Source: Limnobaculum eriocheiris (lineage in GTDB: Bacteria > Pseudomonadota > Gammaproteobacteria > Enterobacterales > Enterobacteriaceae). From it: 64,000 bases of DNA. The notes beneath the pieces were generated by a model that searched no databases, had not been told where the DNA came from, and worked only from the letters and a program-made list of their open reading frames with translations. Made by a program: the position numbers and the translations under genes. Where the stretch lies: positions 26,605 to 90,604 of the forward strand of contig NZ_JAJNAG010000011.1 of assembly GCF_021010575.1 (NCBI RefSeq), written 5' to 3'. Each line of letters begins with the position of its first letter. Position 1 is the first letter of the stretch. Below are positions 38,685 through 49,478 of the stretch, one piece after another.

Positions 38685-39254
38685 TTATTTAACGATAGAA
38701 CCATCAGAGCGTTTTAGATCTTTACGATCGCGCCAGTTAGTAATAACCGTTGGTAGTGCAGCCTGAACGGCAATCAGAACAAACCAGATAAGCCAGCCCA
38801 GTACTTTCATCACGGTATAAAAAGAGAAGCCGGATGCGTCAAACCCATCAACAGGTTTAATTGAGATAATGTTTTTAAACATATTCACCATATTAAAGCG
38901 CCAGCCGTAGTGAACAACGCGGGTGATTTGGTTTGCATCATTAGCGGATTGAGCCTGAGCCTGAATATCTGCACTGTTGAATTTAAAATACCAGGGAAAG
39001 TTCCATCCGGTATCTTCGTTACGGTAAACCATGATATTTTTATTTTCATCGATGGTATAAATGTAATACACGTCGCGCGTTGGGCCATCAGCCGGATTTT
39101 CTGCAGAAATTGGACCATCATTATCAACGCGCTTAACTTCAGAACCTGTGATTTTAACAATATCAGTTGATGGTAGATAAAAGCTGCAAAGAAGAGCTGT
39201 GCCGATAGCAAAACAGATCAGATAACCAATAAATATTTTTTTGATTAATGACAT
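38685..39254 (-). CDS. DUF1523 family membrane protein
   Basis: 189 residues. An N-terminal hydrophobic segment (IFIGYLICFAIGTALLCSFY) is followed by a soluble domain with STDIVKITGSEVKRVD, RDVYYIYTIDE, YRNEDTGWNFPWYFKFNSAD and VHYGWRFNMVNMFKNIIS, then a second membrane segment near the C-terminus. The pattern is that of DUF1523, known mainly from gamma- and alpha-proteobacteria, of unknown function. Start at ATG 39254 with AGGAAG 10 bases before it; a GTG three codons earlier is less likely. No operon partners. Confidence 0.8.
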   Translation of the reverse strand: MSLIKKIFIGYLICFAIGTALLCSFYLPSTDIVKITGSEVKRVDNDGPISAENPADGPTRDVYYIYTIDENKNIMVYRNEDTGWNFPWYFKFNSADIQAQAQSANDANQITRVVHYGWRFNMVNMFKNIISIKPVDGFDASGFSFYTVMKVLGWLIWFVLIAVQAALPTVITNWRDRKDLKRSDGSIVK

Positions 39255-39363
39255 AAGAATCACGCTTCCTTATGAGTTTTGGGGTAATGCATTTTTTACA
39301 TTGTATGCCATTGCGTTATGACATGCATGAACAAATCGCGAGAGTGACTGAATTAGGGGCAAT

Positions 39364-39408
39364 AAAAAACCCGATAAGTATGAAACGTAAAAAAACGACT
39401 TATCGGGT
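39364..39408 (-). terminator. Rho-independent terminator of ybjL
   Basis: ACCCGATAAGT/ACTTATCGGGT, an 11-bp perfect stem with a small inner stem, followed by TTTTTTATT on the minus strand. It lies about 140 bp after the ybjL stop. A 62-codon plus-strand frame across this hairpin is not credible as a gene. Confidence 0.75.
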
Positions 39409-39549
39409 CAACCTCAATGAGGGAGTTCTAAGTAAAGCAGTGGCACTATTTAAGACGTGAATGGGTTTAAATAGTTCATCGCGTAAGCAAGATTTTTTTC
39501 ACTTTTTTTACATTTATTCATAATGCCATGATTTATATTAAATTATTTT

Positions 39550-41235
39550 TTAAAGCAGGCTCGGCCAAATAATAATGATGAGGGAACCCGCCAGAGTAAG
39601 TAAGACATTGGCAATCGCATATGTACCCGCATAACCCAGAGCAGGAATATTACTACGGGAGGTATCACTGATAATTTCCATTGCTGGCGCACAGGTTCTG
39701 GCACCCATAATGGCGCCAAACAGCAGGGCACGGTTCATACGTAAAACGTAGGCACCAAACAGATAGCAAATAACAACCGGAAGCAGGCTAACAATTAAAC
39801 CGGCAATCAGCATTTGCCCACCAACCAACCCCAGATTATTACCAATGCCGCTACCGGCACTCAGCCCCACACCGGCCATAAAGACCATTAACCCAAATTC
39901 TTTTACCATATTAAGGGCACCCTGAGGTATATAACCAAAGGTAGGGTGATTAGCCCGCATAAACCCCAGCATAATTCCTGAGAACAGCAGACCCGCAGCA
40001 TTACCAATACCAAACGAGAAGTTACTAAACTGGAAGGTGATCTGGCCGATCATCAGACCAAGAATAAAGAAGGCACAGAAGGCTAACAGGTCCGTAACCT
40101 GGCTATGAATAGAGATAAAACCAATATGTTCTGCAACGCCCTTAACTCGATGCGCGTCACCGCTGATTTGTAGCACATCACCGGCATTCAGTACGATATT
40201 ATCGTCAATAGGCATTTCAATCTGGCTGCGGATAACCCGGTTAAGGAAACAGCCATGATCGGTCAGATTAATCTGGCTCAGACGTTTGCCTACCGCATTA
40301 TTATTCTTAACTACGATCTCTTCGGTGACGATGCGCATATCCAGCAAATCGCGTTCAAATACCTCTTTGCCGTTGCGGAAGCTGGGGTCCAGTCGGGAAT
40401 GCGCATCCGGGTAGCCGACTAATGAAATCTCATCATTTACCTGTAAAACGGCATCGCCGTCAGGTGAGGCAATAATGCCGTTACGACGAATCTTTTCGAT
40501 ATAGCAGCCAGTCTGGCGGTAAATACCCAGTTCACGCAGGTTTTTACCGGCGGCCCAGGCAACCAGCTCCGGACCTACGCGATAGGCGCGGATCACCGGT
40601 AAATATACTTTACGCTGGCTATCATGATCCAGACCGCGCTCCCTGGCAATTTGCTGGGCACAGGTGGATAAATCTTGCCGCTGTAACTTTGGCATATAAC
40701 GGGCCGCAAAGATTAAACTCACCAGACCAATCAGATAAGTCAGAGCATAGCCTAAGCTGAGGTGATCCTGAGCGGCTGCTAATAAGGCTGAATCAGAAGT
40801 GGTATGGCGTAGCGTATCGCCAGCACCAACCAGCACCGGGGTAGAGGTCATTGAACCTGCCAGCATACCGGCGGTAAGGCCAATATCCCACTTAAGGAAT
40901 TTGCCCAGCCCCAGCGCAATGCACATAGCGCTACCAACCAGAATCAGCGCCAGTAAAAAATAGTTTTTTCCATCGCGAAAGAAGATAGCAAAGAAGTTTG
41001 GACCCGCTTCAACACCAACACAGAAGATGAAGAGCATAAAGCCCAGGCTTAAGGCTTCGGTGTTAATAGTAAAATGTTGATAACCTAATAATAAGGAGAT
41101 AACCAGTACGCCAATTGAGCCACCCAGTTGTACTGAACCCAGACGAATTTTCCCTAAGCATAAGCCCAATGCTAACACTACAAATAGCAAAAGAATGTAG
41201 TTGCTGTTTAGCAGGCTGATAATATCAATGTTCAC
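39550..41235 (-). CDS. ybjL: YbjL, AspT/YidE/YbjL family transporter
   Basis: 561 residues, same length as E. coli YbjL. Membrane segments surround two RCK_C domains (about 200-370: [34 protein letters not shown]-like; [21 protein letters not shown]). The second membrane half carries [15 protein letters not shown] and [16 protein letters not shown] putative anion/amino acid exchanger of unknown substrate. Paralogue of yidE at 2048, of the same subfamily design but clearly different in sequence. It begins about 60 bp from the znuB terminator. Confidence 0.94.
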   Translation of the reverse strand: MNIDIISLLNSNYILLLFVVLALGLCLGKIRLGSVQLGGSIGVLVISLLLGYQHFTINTEALSLGFMLFIFCVGVEAGPNFFAIFFRDGKNYFLLALILVGSAMCIALGLGKFLKWDIGLTAGMLAGSMTSTPVLVGAGDTLRHTTSDSALLAAAQDHLSLGYALTYLIGLVSLIFAARYMPKLQRQDLSTCAQQIARERGLDHDSQRKVYLPVIRAYRVGPELVAWAAGKNLRELGIYRQTGCYIEKIRRNGIIASPDGDAVLQVNDEISLVGYPDAHSRLDPSFRNGKEVFERDLLDMRIVTEEIVVKNNNAVGKRLSQINLTDHGCFLNRVIRSQIEMPIDDNIVLNAGDVLQISGDAHRVKGVAEHIGFISIHSQVTDLLAFCAFFILGLMIGQITFQFSNFSFGIGNAAGLLFSGIMLGFMRANHPTFGYIPQGALNMVKEFGLMVFMAGVGLSAGSGIGNNLGLVGGQMLIAGLIVSLLPVVICYLFGAYVLRMNRALLFGAIMGARTCAPAMEIISDTSRSNIPALGYAGTYAIANVLLTLAGSLIIIIWPSLL

Positions 41236-41294
41236 AATGTTAACTTTACGTCATATGCAATGGATGAGTAGTGGATTCATCTTTATAACCCACA

Positions 41295-41339
41295 TAAAAA
41301 AGAGTCTTGCGCTGACGAAAAGTTCGCCTTTAGCAAGAC
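41295..41339 (-). terminator. Rho-independent terminator of znuCB
   Basis: On the minus strand GTCTTGC...GCAAGAC forms a stem followed by TCTTTTTTATG. It lies about 115 bp after the znuB stop and before ybjL. Confidence 0.7.
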
Positions 41340-41452
41340 CTTTATATTTCTGACGGGCTATTTTAAAGCTTATTGTCGTCTCATTCATACTAAAAAATAC
41401 AACTTTGCTTCACGAGATCAATAAATTTATCTTTTCTTTATTTCTCATAAGA

Positions 41453-42238
41453 TTAATCAGATTGCCTTTTCATCAGGCTTAAGATGAACAGACAGCAGGA
41501 GCAAAGCACGACGGAAGGGCCAGCCGGCGTGTCATGAAAAGCGGAAAGGGTTAAACCGCCGGTTACGGCAATTATGCCAACAATAATTGCAAAACCAGCC
41601 ATTTGTTCTGGAGTACGTGAAAATCTACGGGCAGTCGCAGCAGGAATAATCAGTAATGAGGTGATTATTAATGCCCCAACAAATTTCATGGCCAGACCAA
41701 TGGTTAGCGCAGTGACCAGCATCAGCAGTAATCGAACCCTTTCAGGGTTAATACCATCAACATGCGCCAAATCAGGATTAATCGTCACCGATAATAATGA
41801 ACGCCATTGCCACCATAAAATTACCAGTACCACAATCACACCGGCACCAATCATCCACAGGTCGTTAATGGTGACAGAGAGCAGGTCACCAAACAGGTAA
41901 GCCATCAGATCAACGCGGACGTTTGACATTAGGCTGATAGTGACCAAACCCAAAGAGAGGGCGCTATGGGCTAAAATACCTAATAGCGTGTCCACCGCAA
42001 ATTGAGGACGGCGCTCCAGCCAGACTAAACCAATCGCCAGTAGCAGAGTGATGGCAATCACCGCATAGAAAGGATTAATGTTCAGTAACAGGCCAAAAGC
42101 TACGCCCAGCAGAGAAGAGTGCGCCAGAGTATCACCGAAGTAAGACATTCTGCGCCAAACGACAAAAGAGCCTAAAGGACCAGCAGCCAGCGCCAATAAT
42201 ATGCCCGCCATCCAGCCGGGGAATAGTAGTTCTATCAT
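41453..42238 (-). CDS. znuB: Zinc ABC transporter permease ZnuB
   Basis: 261-residue ABC-3 family permease with about eight membrane segments, forming the zinc channel of ZnuABC in the inner membrane. Family strings: [28 protein letters not shown] (coupling region), [14 protein letters not shown] and [22 protein letters not shown]. The start overlaps znuC by 4 bp (ATGA), showing coupling. Controlled with znuC from the Zur-regulated divergent promoter at about 43020. Confidence 0.96.
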   Translation of the reverse strand: MIELLFPGWMAGILLALAAGPLGSFVVWRRMSYFGDTLAHSSLLGVAFGLLLNINPFYAVIAITLLLAIGLVWLERRPQFAVDTLLGILAHSALSLGLVTISLMSNVRVDLMAYLFGDLLSVTINDLWMIGAGVIVVLVILWWQWRSLLSVTINPDLAHVDGINPERVRLLLMLVTALTIGLAMKFVGALIITSLLIIPAATARRFSRTPEQMAGFAIIVGIIAVTGGLTLSAFHDTPAGPSVVLCSCCLFILSLMKRQSD

Positions 42239-42999
42239 GCTTTATTACTGCCTGAAGTTTTAAGAACGATACGACCCTGCAGGTCATGTTGATGATTATG
42301 CCGGTGATGATAAACAGCTAACTGCCGGGCACCACGATGGCCAAACATAGCAATAAACTCCGGATGCTCTGATACGGCTTCCGGCGCACCAGAACAGCAA
42401 ATATGCTGGTTGAGGCACAGCACTTCGTCCGTTTTTGCCATGACTAAATGCAGGTCGTGAGAAACCATTAATACTGCGCAGTTCAGTTCCATACGCAGCT
42501 TTTCAATAAGATCGTACAGTGCCAGTTGTCCGTTAACATCAACACCCTGAGTTGGTTCATCCAGTACCAGCAATTGCGGACGATTTAATAGGGCTCTGGC
42601 CAGTAACACGCGTTGGGTTTCTCCACCCGATAGTTTTTGCATCGGCATTTTTACTAAATGTTTTGCCTGAACACGGCTGAGGGCTGGCAGAATATCATCC
42701 TTTTTGACCCCGGGACGCAGGCGCATAAAACGCTCAACGGTTAATGGTAAGGTAGGGTCAAGATGCAATTTCTGCGGGACATAGCCAATACGTAAATCTT
42801 TTGGGCAGTTAATTGTTCCTGAAGCGGGAGCGACCAGCCCTAAAACCACGCGAACCAGAGTTGATTTACCAGCACCATTTGGGCCAAGCAGGGTAAGAAT
42901 CCGGCCTTCATCCAGCGTCAGCGAGACGTTGGAAAGGACTTTCCGGCTACCGAAAATAACAGAAATATGTTCTAGCTTAAGCAAAGTGGACATTTTCAT
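42235..42999 (-). CDS. znuC: Zinc ABC transporter ATPase ZnuC
   Basis: 254-residue ABC ATPase. Walker [13 protein letters not shown], signature [10 protein letters not shown], Walker [13 protein letters not shown] and switch His in [13 protein letters not shown]-terminal His-rich string ([12 protein letters not shown]) typical of ZnuC may sense zinc. I start at ATG 42999 ([20 protein letters not shown]); an ATG two codons later is equally possible, and the frame opens at a TTG eight codons earlier. Divergent from znuA. Confidence 0.95.
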   Translation of the reverse strand: MKMSTLLKLEHISVIFGSRKVLSNVSLTLDEGRILTLLGPNGAGKSTLVRVVLGLVAPASGTINCPKDLRIGYVPQKLHLDPTLPLTVERFMRLRPGVKKDDILPALSRVQAKHLVKMPMQKLSGGETQRVLLARALLNRPQLLVLDEPTQGVDVNGQLALYDLIEKLRMELNCAVLMVSHDLHLVMAKTDEVLCLNQHICCSGAPEAVSEHPEFIAMFGHRGARQLAVYHHRHNHQHDLQGRIVLKTSGSNKA

Positions 43000-43021
43000 T
43001 TTTCTTGCAGAATTCAATATG

Positions 43022-43036
43022 TGTTATATTATAACA
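43022..43036. promoter_or_regulatory. Zur box between znuC and znuA
   Basis: TGTTATATTATAACA is a perfect 7-1-7 palindrome. With flanking bases it reads like the enterobacterial znu Zur site (GATATGTTATAATATAAC on the minus strand). Placed between divergent znuCB and znuA, it should shut both off when zinc is sufficient. Confidence 0.85.
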
Positions 43037-43074
43037 TATCAAAGGCAATTACTATTCAAATGAGATTAGAACAA

Positions 43075-44037
43075 ATGCAGCAAACAGCAAATACAAAATG
43101 GTTTAACCGCATGATTCTGGCAGGAACACTATTAACAGCAGGTATTGCTATTAACGCATCAGCCGCAGTTTTAACCTCAACTAAACCGCTGGGGTTTATT
43201 GCGTCCGCTATTACCGAAGGGGTAACGCCGGTAGAAGTGTTGCTTCCGGATGGCGCATCGCCGCATGATTATGCGCTTCGGCCATCAGATGTCCAGAAAA
43301 TACGTTCAGCGGATTTAATCATATGGATAGGTCCGGATATGGAAGCTTTTCTCACTAAGCCTTTACAGCAGATTGATGAAAAAAAACAAATTCCATTAGC
43401 CAGTTTGAGTTCAGTAAAGTCATTATTGATTAAAGGTAGTGAAGATGACGATCATGATGAAGGGCATCAGGAGCAACATACTGATAATACTCATAATCAT
43501 GACGAACATGACCATCATCATGGTGACTACAATATGCACATTTGGATGTCACCGGAAATAGCAAAACAGTCCGCAATTGCAATTCATCACAAATTATTGG
43601 AACTTATGCCACAAAGTAAGGACAAACTAGATGGTAATCTTAGTCAGTTCGAGAAACAACTAGAGCTGACAAAAGAAAATATTGCTAATATAATGCAGCC
43701 GTTGCGTGGCAAAGGATATTTTGTTTTTCATGACGCTTATAATTATTTTGAGAAAACATTCGGTTTAAGCCAATTAGGGCACTTTACAATCAACCCCGAA
43801 ATCCAGCCCGGTGCGCAACGCCTACACAATATACTAACACAGTTGGTTGAGCATAAAGCGGTATGCGTTTTTGCTGAGCCACAATTCCAGCCAGCCGTCA
43901 TAAATGCTGTCGCCCAAGGGACGAATGTCCGCATCGGAACACTGGATCCGTTAGGCAGCAAAATAACGTTAGGTAAAGATAGCTACATACAGTTTTTGAC
44001 TCAGCTATCCCAACAGTTTACGAGCTGCCTGGAGTAA
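43075..44037 (+). CDS. znuA: Zinc ABC transporter substrate-binding protein ZnuA
   Basis: 320-residue periplasmic zinc-binding protein. Signal peptide ends ...AINASAA. Zinc ligands of the cluster A-I family are visible: His in [15 protein letters not shown], His in [10 protein letters not shown], His in [12 protein letters not shown], with a typical His/Asp-rich loop ([13 protein letters not shown] to HDHHHGD) between. The long loop before MHIW is characteristic of ZnuA. The start is uncertain: ATG 43075 has GAGA 9 bases before it and gives a good signal peptide; ATG 43060 and a GTG at 43021 are open too. Divergent from znuC under the Zur box. Confidence 0.94.
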   Translation: MQQTANTKWFNRMILAGTLLTAGIAINASAAVLTSTKPLGFIASAITEGVTPVEVLLPDGASPHDYALRPSDVQKIRSADLIIWIGPDMEAFLTKPLQQIDEKKQIPLASLSSVKSLLIKGSEDDDHDEGHQEQHTDNTHNHDEHDHHHGDYNMHIWMSPEIAKQSAIAIHHKLLELMPQSKDKLDGNLSQFEKQLELTKENIANIMQPLRGKGYFVFHDAYNYFEKTFGLSQLGHFTINPEIQPGAQRLHNILTQLVEHKAVCVFAEPQFQPAVINAVAQGTNVRIGTLDPLGSKITLGKDSYIQFLTQLSQQFTSCLE

Positions 44038-44057
44038 CAGAACGAGGAATTCGAGTA

Positions 44058-45386
44058 GTGCTCCAAGTCGTTAGATCTATTGCTTTGTTTTATAATAACT
44101 TACCCCGGCTTCATAAGTTTACCTTTGGGGCACTTTTGTTTCTCACATGGAGTATGTTGGTGTGGCAGGCGGCAGTATATAAACCGATAACGGAATCGGA
44201 ATCGCCGCTTCCTTTACCTACAACTACCGCAACCAACAGCAGCGTTTCAACCAATACCGATGCTGATGATGCTGAACCTATGGATCAGCCAACCCCTGAT
44301 GATGAAATTCCTAAGGATGAGTTGGATGAAACAACGGGGGACGCTTCAACACCAAATGAATATGTCGTTTCTAACGGTGATACCCTTGGCAGTATTCTGA
44401 CCCAGTTTGGTATGGATGCTTCTGACATCTATTTGTTGGCAAATAAGAACAGTGCCCTAACTAACCTGAAAATTGGTCAACAATTGAACTGGGTGTTGGA
44501 TGACGAGGGAACTCTGCAATCGTTGACCTGGGTAGTTTCTCGCCGTGAAACGCGTGTTTATGAGCGTGCAGAAAACGGCTTTAAAGAGACGATTAATACC
44601 TTAAAAGGCGAGTGGAAGAACGCGGTTGTCACCGGCAAAATGGATGGAAGTTTTTTGGTTAGCGCCAGAGCGGCGGGTCTGACTAACTCGGAAATTCGGG
44701 CAGTGACCAAGGCGCTTCAATGGCAGTTGGATTTCCGCAAGCTACGTAACGGCGATCGTTTTTCAATATTATTTTCCAGAGAAGTACTGGATGGTAAGAA
44801 TGAACAGAGTCAATTGATTGGCGTAAGAATGCAGAGCTCAGGTAAAGATTATTACGCCATTCGTTCTGGTGACGGTAAATTCTACGATCGTGAAGGTTCT
44901 GGTTTAGCAAAAGGTTTCCTGCGCTACCCGACACCAAAACAGTACAAAGTGACATCATCATTTAACCCACGTCGTTTACACCCGATTACCGGTCGCGTAG
45001 CACCGCATAAAGGCGTCGATTTCTCTATCCCGATTGGTTCCCCGGTTCTGGCGGTTGGTGATGGCGAAGTGGTTGTAGCTAAATTCAGCGGTGCAGCGGG
45101 TAACTATGTGGCAATTCGCCATGGTCGTCAGTACAGCACACGTTATATGCACTTAAATAAGATTCTGGTGAAACCGGGGCAGAAAGTTAAGCGGGGCGAT
45201 CGCATTGCATTATCCGGTAACACGGGCCGTTCCACCGGACCTCACTTACACTATGAACTGTGGGTTAACGAACTGGCAGTGAACCCATTAACTGCGACGC
45301 TTCCACGTTCCGACTCGCTGATTGGTCAGGATCGTGCGGAATATCTGGCCCAGGTTAAAGAAGTAGTTCCACAGCTTCATCTCTGA
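44058..45386 (+). CDS. mepM: Murein DD-endopeptidase MepM
   Basis: 442-residue M23 peptidase that cuts D-Ala-mDAP crosslinks for cell-wall growth. An N-terminal membrane anchor (LHKFTFGALLFLTWSMLVWQ), an acidic linker (about 45-98), a LysM domain (about 101-150: EYVVSNGDTLGSILTQFG) and a C-terminal peptidase. Zinc ligands: HPITGRVAPHKGVDFSIP (HxxxD type), and HLHYELW. Starts at GTG 44058 with GAGGA upstream, 20 bp after znuA. The E. coli order znuA-mepM-lpxM is kept. Confidence 0.94.
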   Translation: MLQVVRSIALFYNNLPRLHKFTFGALLFLTWSMLVWQAAVYKPITESESPLPLPTTTATNSSVSTNTDADDAEPMDQPTPDDEIPKDELDETTGDASTPNEYVVSNGDTLGSILTQFGMDASDIYLLANKNSALTNLKIGQQLNWVLDDEGTLQSLTWVVSRRETRVYERAENGFKETINTLKGEWKNAVVTGKMDGSFLVSARAAGLTNSEIRAVTKALQWQLDFRKLRNGDRFSILFSREVLDGKNEQSQLIGVRMQSSGKDYYAIRSGDGKFYDREGSGLAKGFLRYPTPKQYKVTSSFNPRRLHPITGRVAPHKGVDFSIPIGSPVLAVGDGEVVVAKFSGAAGNYVAIRHGRQYSTRYMHLNKILVKPGQKVKRGDRIALSGNTGRSTGPHLHYELWVNELAVNPLTATLPRSDSLIGQDRAEYLAQVKEVVPQLHL

Positions 45387-45395
45387 GAATAAGAT

Positions 45396-45430
45396 AAAAC
45401 GCTGCTAATAATTTGGCAGCGTTTTATTTT
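45396..45430 (+). terminator. Rho-independent terminator after mepM
   Basis: AAAACGCTGC/GCAGCGTTTT stem with a 10-base loop and TTTTATTTTT tail. Confidence 0.87.
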
Positions 45431-45515
45431 TCAAACACAGTTTAATTATTTATATTCATCAGATGAGCAGACTATTATCAACGGCAGATTGTTCATCTAT
45501 CTAATGAGTTTTGGC

Positions 45516-46493
45516 ATGCAAAAACAACAACGTTCAAATATTGAGTTTATTCCTCTATTTAAGAAGTCCTTTTTTCTGCCTAAATATTGGGGAGTCTGGC
45601 TGGGGGTTGGCGTTATGTTATTGCTGGCTTACCTGCCGGTAAAAATCAGAAACCCGATGTTAGCGTCACTGGCCAAATTTGCCGGGCGATTTGTGGGTAG
45701 TGCCCGACGCCGCGCCCGAATCAATTTATATTATTGTTTTCCTGAGCTAAGTGAACAGCAACGGGATGCCATCATTGAACAGATGTTTGTCACTGCGGTT
45801 CACTCCACGATGTTGATGGTGGAGCAGAGCGTGCGCAGTCCGGAATATTTAATGAAGCGCGTGCGCTGGCACGGTGATGAACAATTAGATGTTATTCGTG
45901 CTTCCGGTCGTAATGTGATTTTTATGGTGCCGCACGGCTGGAGCGTGGATATTCCGGCGATGATGATGGCGGCACGCGGTCAGCCAATGGCCGCCATGTT
46001 CCATAACCAGAAGAATGAGCTGGTTGACTGGATGTGGAATACCGTCCGTCGCCGTTTTGGTGGTCGTATGCATGCCCGTCAGGACGGTATTAAACCTTTT
46101 ATCAGTTCAGTACGTCAGGGGTATTGGGGGTATTATCTTCCGGATCAGGACCACGGCGCGGAACACAGCGAATTTGTTGATTTTTTTGCGACTTACAAAG
46201 CTACGTTACCTGCCGTTGGTCGGCTAATGAAAGTATGCCATGCGGCGATTGTACCGCTATTTCCGGTATATCGTTCCGATGAGGGTATTCTGGATATCTA
46301 CATTAATCCGGAAATGAGCGATATTGCTGATGCGGACCAACATACTATTGCCCGCAGAATGAATGAAGAAGTTGAAAAACTGGTTCGTCCTAACCCTGAG
46401 CAGTATGTTTGGGTACTTAAGTTTCTGAAAACCAGAAAAGAGGGCGACACAGAACCTTATAAGCGTCAGGACCTGTGGCCAAAAAATAAATAA
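45516..46493 (+). CDS. lpxM: Lipid A myristoyltransferase LpxM (MsbB)
   Basis: 325-residue late acyltransferase of lipid A synthesis on the inner membrane. One N-terminal membrane segment (YWGVWLGVGVMLLLAYLP) then the HtrB/MsbB domain with catalytic HGWSVD (Hx4D), FHNQKNELVDW, GRMHARQDGIKPFI, QGYWGYYLPDQDHG and KATLPAVGRL. Start ATG 45516 (MQKQQRSNIEFIP) aligns with METKKNNSEYIP of E. coli; nine more open codons lie upstream. Ends at a terminator shared with pykA. Confidence 0.95.
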   Translation: MQKQQRSNIEFIPLFKKSFFLPKYWGVWLGVGVMLLLAYLPVKIRNPMLASLAKFAGRFVGSARRRARINLYYCFPELSEQQRDAIIEQMFVTAVHSTMLMVEQSVRSPEYLMKRVRWHGDEQLDVIRASGRNVIFMVPHGWSVDIPAMMMAARGQPMAAMFHNQKNELVDWMWNTVRRRFGGRMHARQDGIKPFISSVRQGYWGYYLPDQDHGAEHSEFVDFFATYKATLPAVGRLMKVCHAAIVPLFPVYRSDEGILDIYINPEMSDIADADQHTIARRMNEEVEKLVRPNPEQYVWVLKFLKTRKEGDTEPYKRQDLWPKNK

Positions 46494-46508
46494 TTATTGT
46501 CATCAATC

Positions 46509-46534
46509 AAAAAGGGCCCAAATGGGCCCTTTTT
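46509..46534. terminator. Bidirectional rho-independent terminator
   Basis: AAAAAGGGCCCA/TGGGCCCTTTTT with a two-base gap between arms, between convergent lpxM and pykA. Confidence 0.92.
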
Positions 46535-46550
46535 GCATATTAAAACTCAA

Positions 46551-47993
46551 TCACTCAATTCGCAGAATACGACAGGTATTGGTACTGCCAACCAGCGCCA
46601 TCACGTCGCCCTGAGTAATGATAACCAGATCGCCAGACATCAGAAAACCGCGATCACGCAGCTGATTGGTGGCGGCCATTGCCGCAGCAAGACCATCACA
46701 ATCACCGGTGAACATAACCGGCGTCACGCCACGGTAGAGGGCACACAGGTTCAGCGTTTGCTCATGACGAGACATGGCGAAAATCGGCAGACCGGAGCTG
46801 ATACGAGACATCATCAGCGCGGTACGACCAGATTCTGTCATGGCAATAATGGCGCTAATACCTTTCAGGTGGTTAGCGGCATACATAGTCGATAATGCAA
46901 TAGTATCTTCAATGTTATCAAACTCGACGTCCATACGGTGCTTGGATACGTTCAGACGAGGCATTTTCTCTGCCCCAACGCAAACGCGAGCCATTGCAGC
47001 GACGGTCTCGGCAGGATACTGACCCGCGGCGGTCTCTGCTGAAAGCATCACGGCATCGGTACCATCCAATACGGCATTAGCAACGTCCATGACTTCAGCA
47101 CGGGTTGGCATAGGATTGGTAATCATCGACTCCATCATCTGGGTTGCGGTGATAACAGTACGGTTTAGCTGGCGGGCGCGTAAAATCAGTTTTTTCTGTA
47201 CAGCAACCAGTTCAGGATCGCCAATTTCTACGCCCAGATCGCCACGAGCTACCATGATGGAATCAGATGCCAGAATGATATCGTCGATAGCTGCATCGGT
47301 AGCTACTGTCTCTGCACGTTCGACCTTGGCGACAATTTTGGCGTTACAGCCAGCATCGCGTGCTAAACGGCGTGCATAGTTCAAGTCTTCACCGGTGCGA
47401 GGGAAAGAGACGGCTAAATAGTCTACATTGATTTTCGCTGCGGTAATGATGTCGGCTTTATCTTTGTCGGTTAGCGCATCGGCAGAAAGGCCACCACCCA
47501 GTTTGTTAATCCCTTTATTATTGGATAGTGGGCCACCAACGGTAACTTCGGTAAACACTTTCATTCCCTGAACTTCGAGAACTTTGAGCTGCACGCGACC
47601 ATCATCCAGTAACAAAATATCGCCAGGAACGACGTCCGCAGGCAGGCCTTTATAATCAATACCGACTTTTTCTTTATCGCCATCACCAACGGAAAGGTTG
47701 GCGTCTAACAGAAACTTATCGCCCACATTGAGGAATACTTTACCTTCTTTAAAGGTTGATACACGGATTTTAGGCCCCTGCAGGTCGCCTAAAATAGCAA
47801 CATGCTTACCTAATTTTGCTGAGATTTCTCTGACTTTATTAGCGCGGAGTTGGTGATCTTCGGGGGTTCCGTGGGAGAAGTTTAAGCGAACTACGTTGGC
47901 GCCTGCGGCAATAATTTTTTCTAAGTTATTGTCACGGTCAGTTGCAGGGCCCAACGTGGTAACAATTTTGGTTCTTCTAAGCCTTCTGGACAT
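46551..47993 (-). CDS. pykA: Pyruvate kinase II
   Basis: 480-residue glycolytic enzyme converting phosphoenolpyruvate and ADP to pyruvate and ATP, AMP-activated in enterobacteria. Motifs: [12 protein letters not shown] near the start, [13 protein letters not shown] (Mg site) and [20 protein letters not shown], with the C-terminal regulatory domain (about 350-480). Same length as E. coli PykA (480). Divergent order pykA-hexR-zwf is conserved. Confidence 0.96.
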   Translation of the reverse strand: MSRRLRRTKIVTTLGPATDRDNNLEKIIAAGANVVRLNFSHGTPEDHQLRANKVREISAKLGKHVAILGDLQGPKIRVSTFKEGKVFLNVGDKFLLDANLSVGDGDKEKVGIDYKGLPADVVPGDILLLDDGRVQLKVLEVQGMKVFTEVTVGGPLSNNKGINKLGGGLSADALTDKDKADIITAAKINVDYLAVSFPRTGEDLNYARRLARDAGCNAKIVAKVERAETVATDAAIDDIILASDSIMVARGDLGVEIGDPELVAVQKKLILRARQLNRTVITATQMMESMITNPMPTRAEVMDVANAVLDGTDAVMLSAETAAGQYPAETVAAMARVCVGAEKMPRLNVSKHRMDVEFDNIEDTIALSTMYAANHLKGISAIIAMTESGRTALMMSRISSGLPIFAMSRHEQTLNLCALYRGVTPVMFTGDCDGLAAAMAATNQLRDRGFLMSGDLVIITQGDVMALVGSTNTCRILRIE

Positions 47994-48274
47994 GTATCAC
48001 TCCATTTAACATGATAAGTTTTGACCTAATCAGTGTGTTTTTAAAGCGTTAGTGTTAATAAAAGTCAGACAGAATAAATTTGCCGGACTTTAAAAAATTC
48101 CGTTGTCTTAATTTCTGAGGGGTTTTATACCACTATATAACTAGCTTCTCAAATAAGAGCTGTCTCGTTTCATATCACCTAAAGCTTAATCGTTTGCTTA
48201 ATATCAACTTATCAGATTCAGTGAATGAATCGTTCCCGTTCCTTTATTAATTAAAATGGTGGATAAAATAAAAA

Positions 48275-49114
48275 TTAACCTTCTTTATCAAAACGCGATT
48301 GTTTTAAGGCATCTTTAACCCGTTTCAGATTATCACGGGCCAGACTGTTACGCAGGGTAAATCCTGTTGCCAGCACATCAATAATGGTGAGTTGGGCAAG
48401 GCGAGACACCATAGGCATATAAATATCGGTATCTTCAGGCACATCAAGCAAAATGGATAGCGTAGCAGCATTTGCTAACGGTGTTCCCTGGGATGTGATT
48501 GCGATAACTGTAGCACCGTTTTGGCTGGCAATATCCGCCAGTTCAACCAGACTTTTGGTTCTGCCGCTGTGAGAAATTAATACCACAACATCACCCTGAT
48601 TAGAGTTCATGCAGCTCATTCGTTGCATCACAATGTCATCAAAATAGATCACCGGAACATTAAATCTGAAAAATTTATTCATGGCATCGTGAGCCACAAC
48701 GGAGGAGGCACCGTAGCCAAAAAATGATATTTTTTTCGCTTGTGTCAGTAAATTAACTGCCCGATTAATGGCTATAATGTCAAGACTGCTTTTGGCCATA
48801 TTCAGGCTGGCAACGGCAGATTCAAAAATCTTATAGGTAAAGGCATCGGTGGTGTCGTTTTCATCTACATTACGATTTACATAAGGTGTTCCGTTGGCCA
48901 GACTCTGTGCCAGCGCCAGTTTAAAATCGGGGAAGCCTTTAGTATTGAGTCGGCGACAAAAACGGTTAACGGTTGGCTCGCTAACGTTGGCAATTTTCGC
49001 TAAGGTAGCAATGCTGGAGTGAATAGCGGTTTGTGGCGCAGCTAAAATAGCATCGGCAACTTTTTGCTCTGATTTACTTAATGAATCTCGAAATTGGTGA
49101 ATTCTTTCCAGCAT
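48275..49114 (-). CDS. hexR: HexR, RpiR family repressor
   Basis: 279-residue regulator with an N-terminal HTH_6 domain (about 1-75: SIATLAKIANVSEPTVNRFCRRL) and a SIS sugar-phosphate domain (about 110-240: FFGYGASSVVAHDAMNKFFRF, VVLISHSGRTKSLVELA). The ligand is 2-keto-3-deoxy-6-phosphogluconate, which releases HexR from DNA. Divergent from zwf, with a perfect HexR operator at 49411. Intact but slightly shorter at the C-terminus than E. coli HexR (ends RFDKEG). Confidence 0.94.
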   Translation of the reverse strand: MLERIHQFRDSLSKSEQKVADAILAAPQTAIHSSIATLAKIANVSEPTVNRFCRRLNTKGFPDFKLALAQSLANGTPYVNRNVDENDTTDAFTYKIFESAVASLNMAKSSLDIIAINRAVNLLTQAKKISFFGYGASSVVAHDAMNKFFRFNVPVIYFDDIVMQRMSCMNSNQGDVVVLISHSGRTKSLVELADIASQNGATVIAITSQGTPLANAATLSILLDVPEDTDIYMPMVSRLAQLTIIDVLATGFTLRNSLARDNLKRVKDALKQSRFDKEG

Positions 49115-49478
49115 ATTTATATCCCGCTGTATCTGCCTATTACATTCAAAGGAGAAATCAATCTCTGATTTGTGGAAATATACTACGTGATATCAGTTCG
49201 TGCAGTAATAAAACTGGGTCTTGTAATTTTTTTTCAGAAAATTTGACTCATATCTGATTTTAGCGTTTTAAAAGCACGAAAAGCGTAAGGGTATAGCCAA
49301 ATATTTTTTATATTTAATGGGTTACCTCTTAGTCTCGCAAGGGTTTATTACAGGTATTGGCCTTTTTATCCACCTGTTTACGCCGGTCAGATAAAGAGGT
49401 ACATTAGTTATGTAATAAAATTACAAGATTTTTTAAGTCGTACACTAACATTTTTACGGCTTAATTGAGGAGATAGTT
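49115..49478. other. hexR-zwf divergent promoter region
   Basis: 364 bp with no gene. It contains the HexR operator at 49411-49425 and a possible degenerate second site (TGTAATTTTTTTTCA, 49222-49236) on the hexR side. Confidence 0.5.
49411..49425. promoter_or_regulatory. HexR operator upstream of zwf
   Basis: TGTAATAAAATTACA is a palindrome fitting the HexR consensus TGTARTWWWATTACA exactly. It lies 54 bp before the zwf start codon, where it would block the promoter until KDPG accumulates. Confidence 0.92.

Noticed and set aside
39272-39460. 62-codon plus-strand ORF between the DUF1523 gene and ybjL
   Set aside because: It runs through the strong ybjL terminator hairpin and shows no recognisable features.
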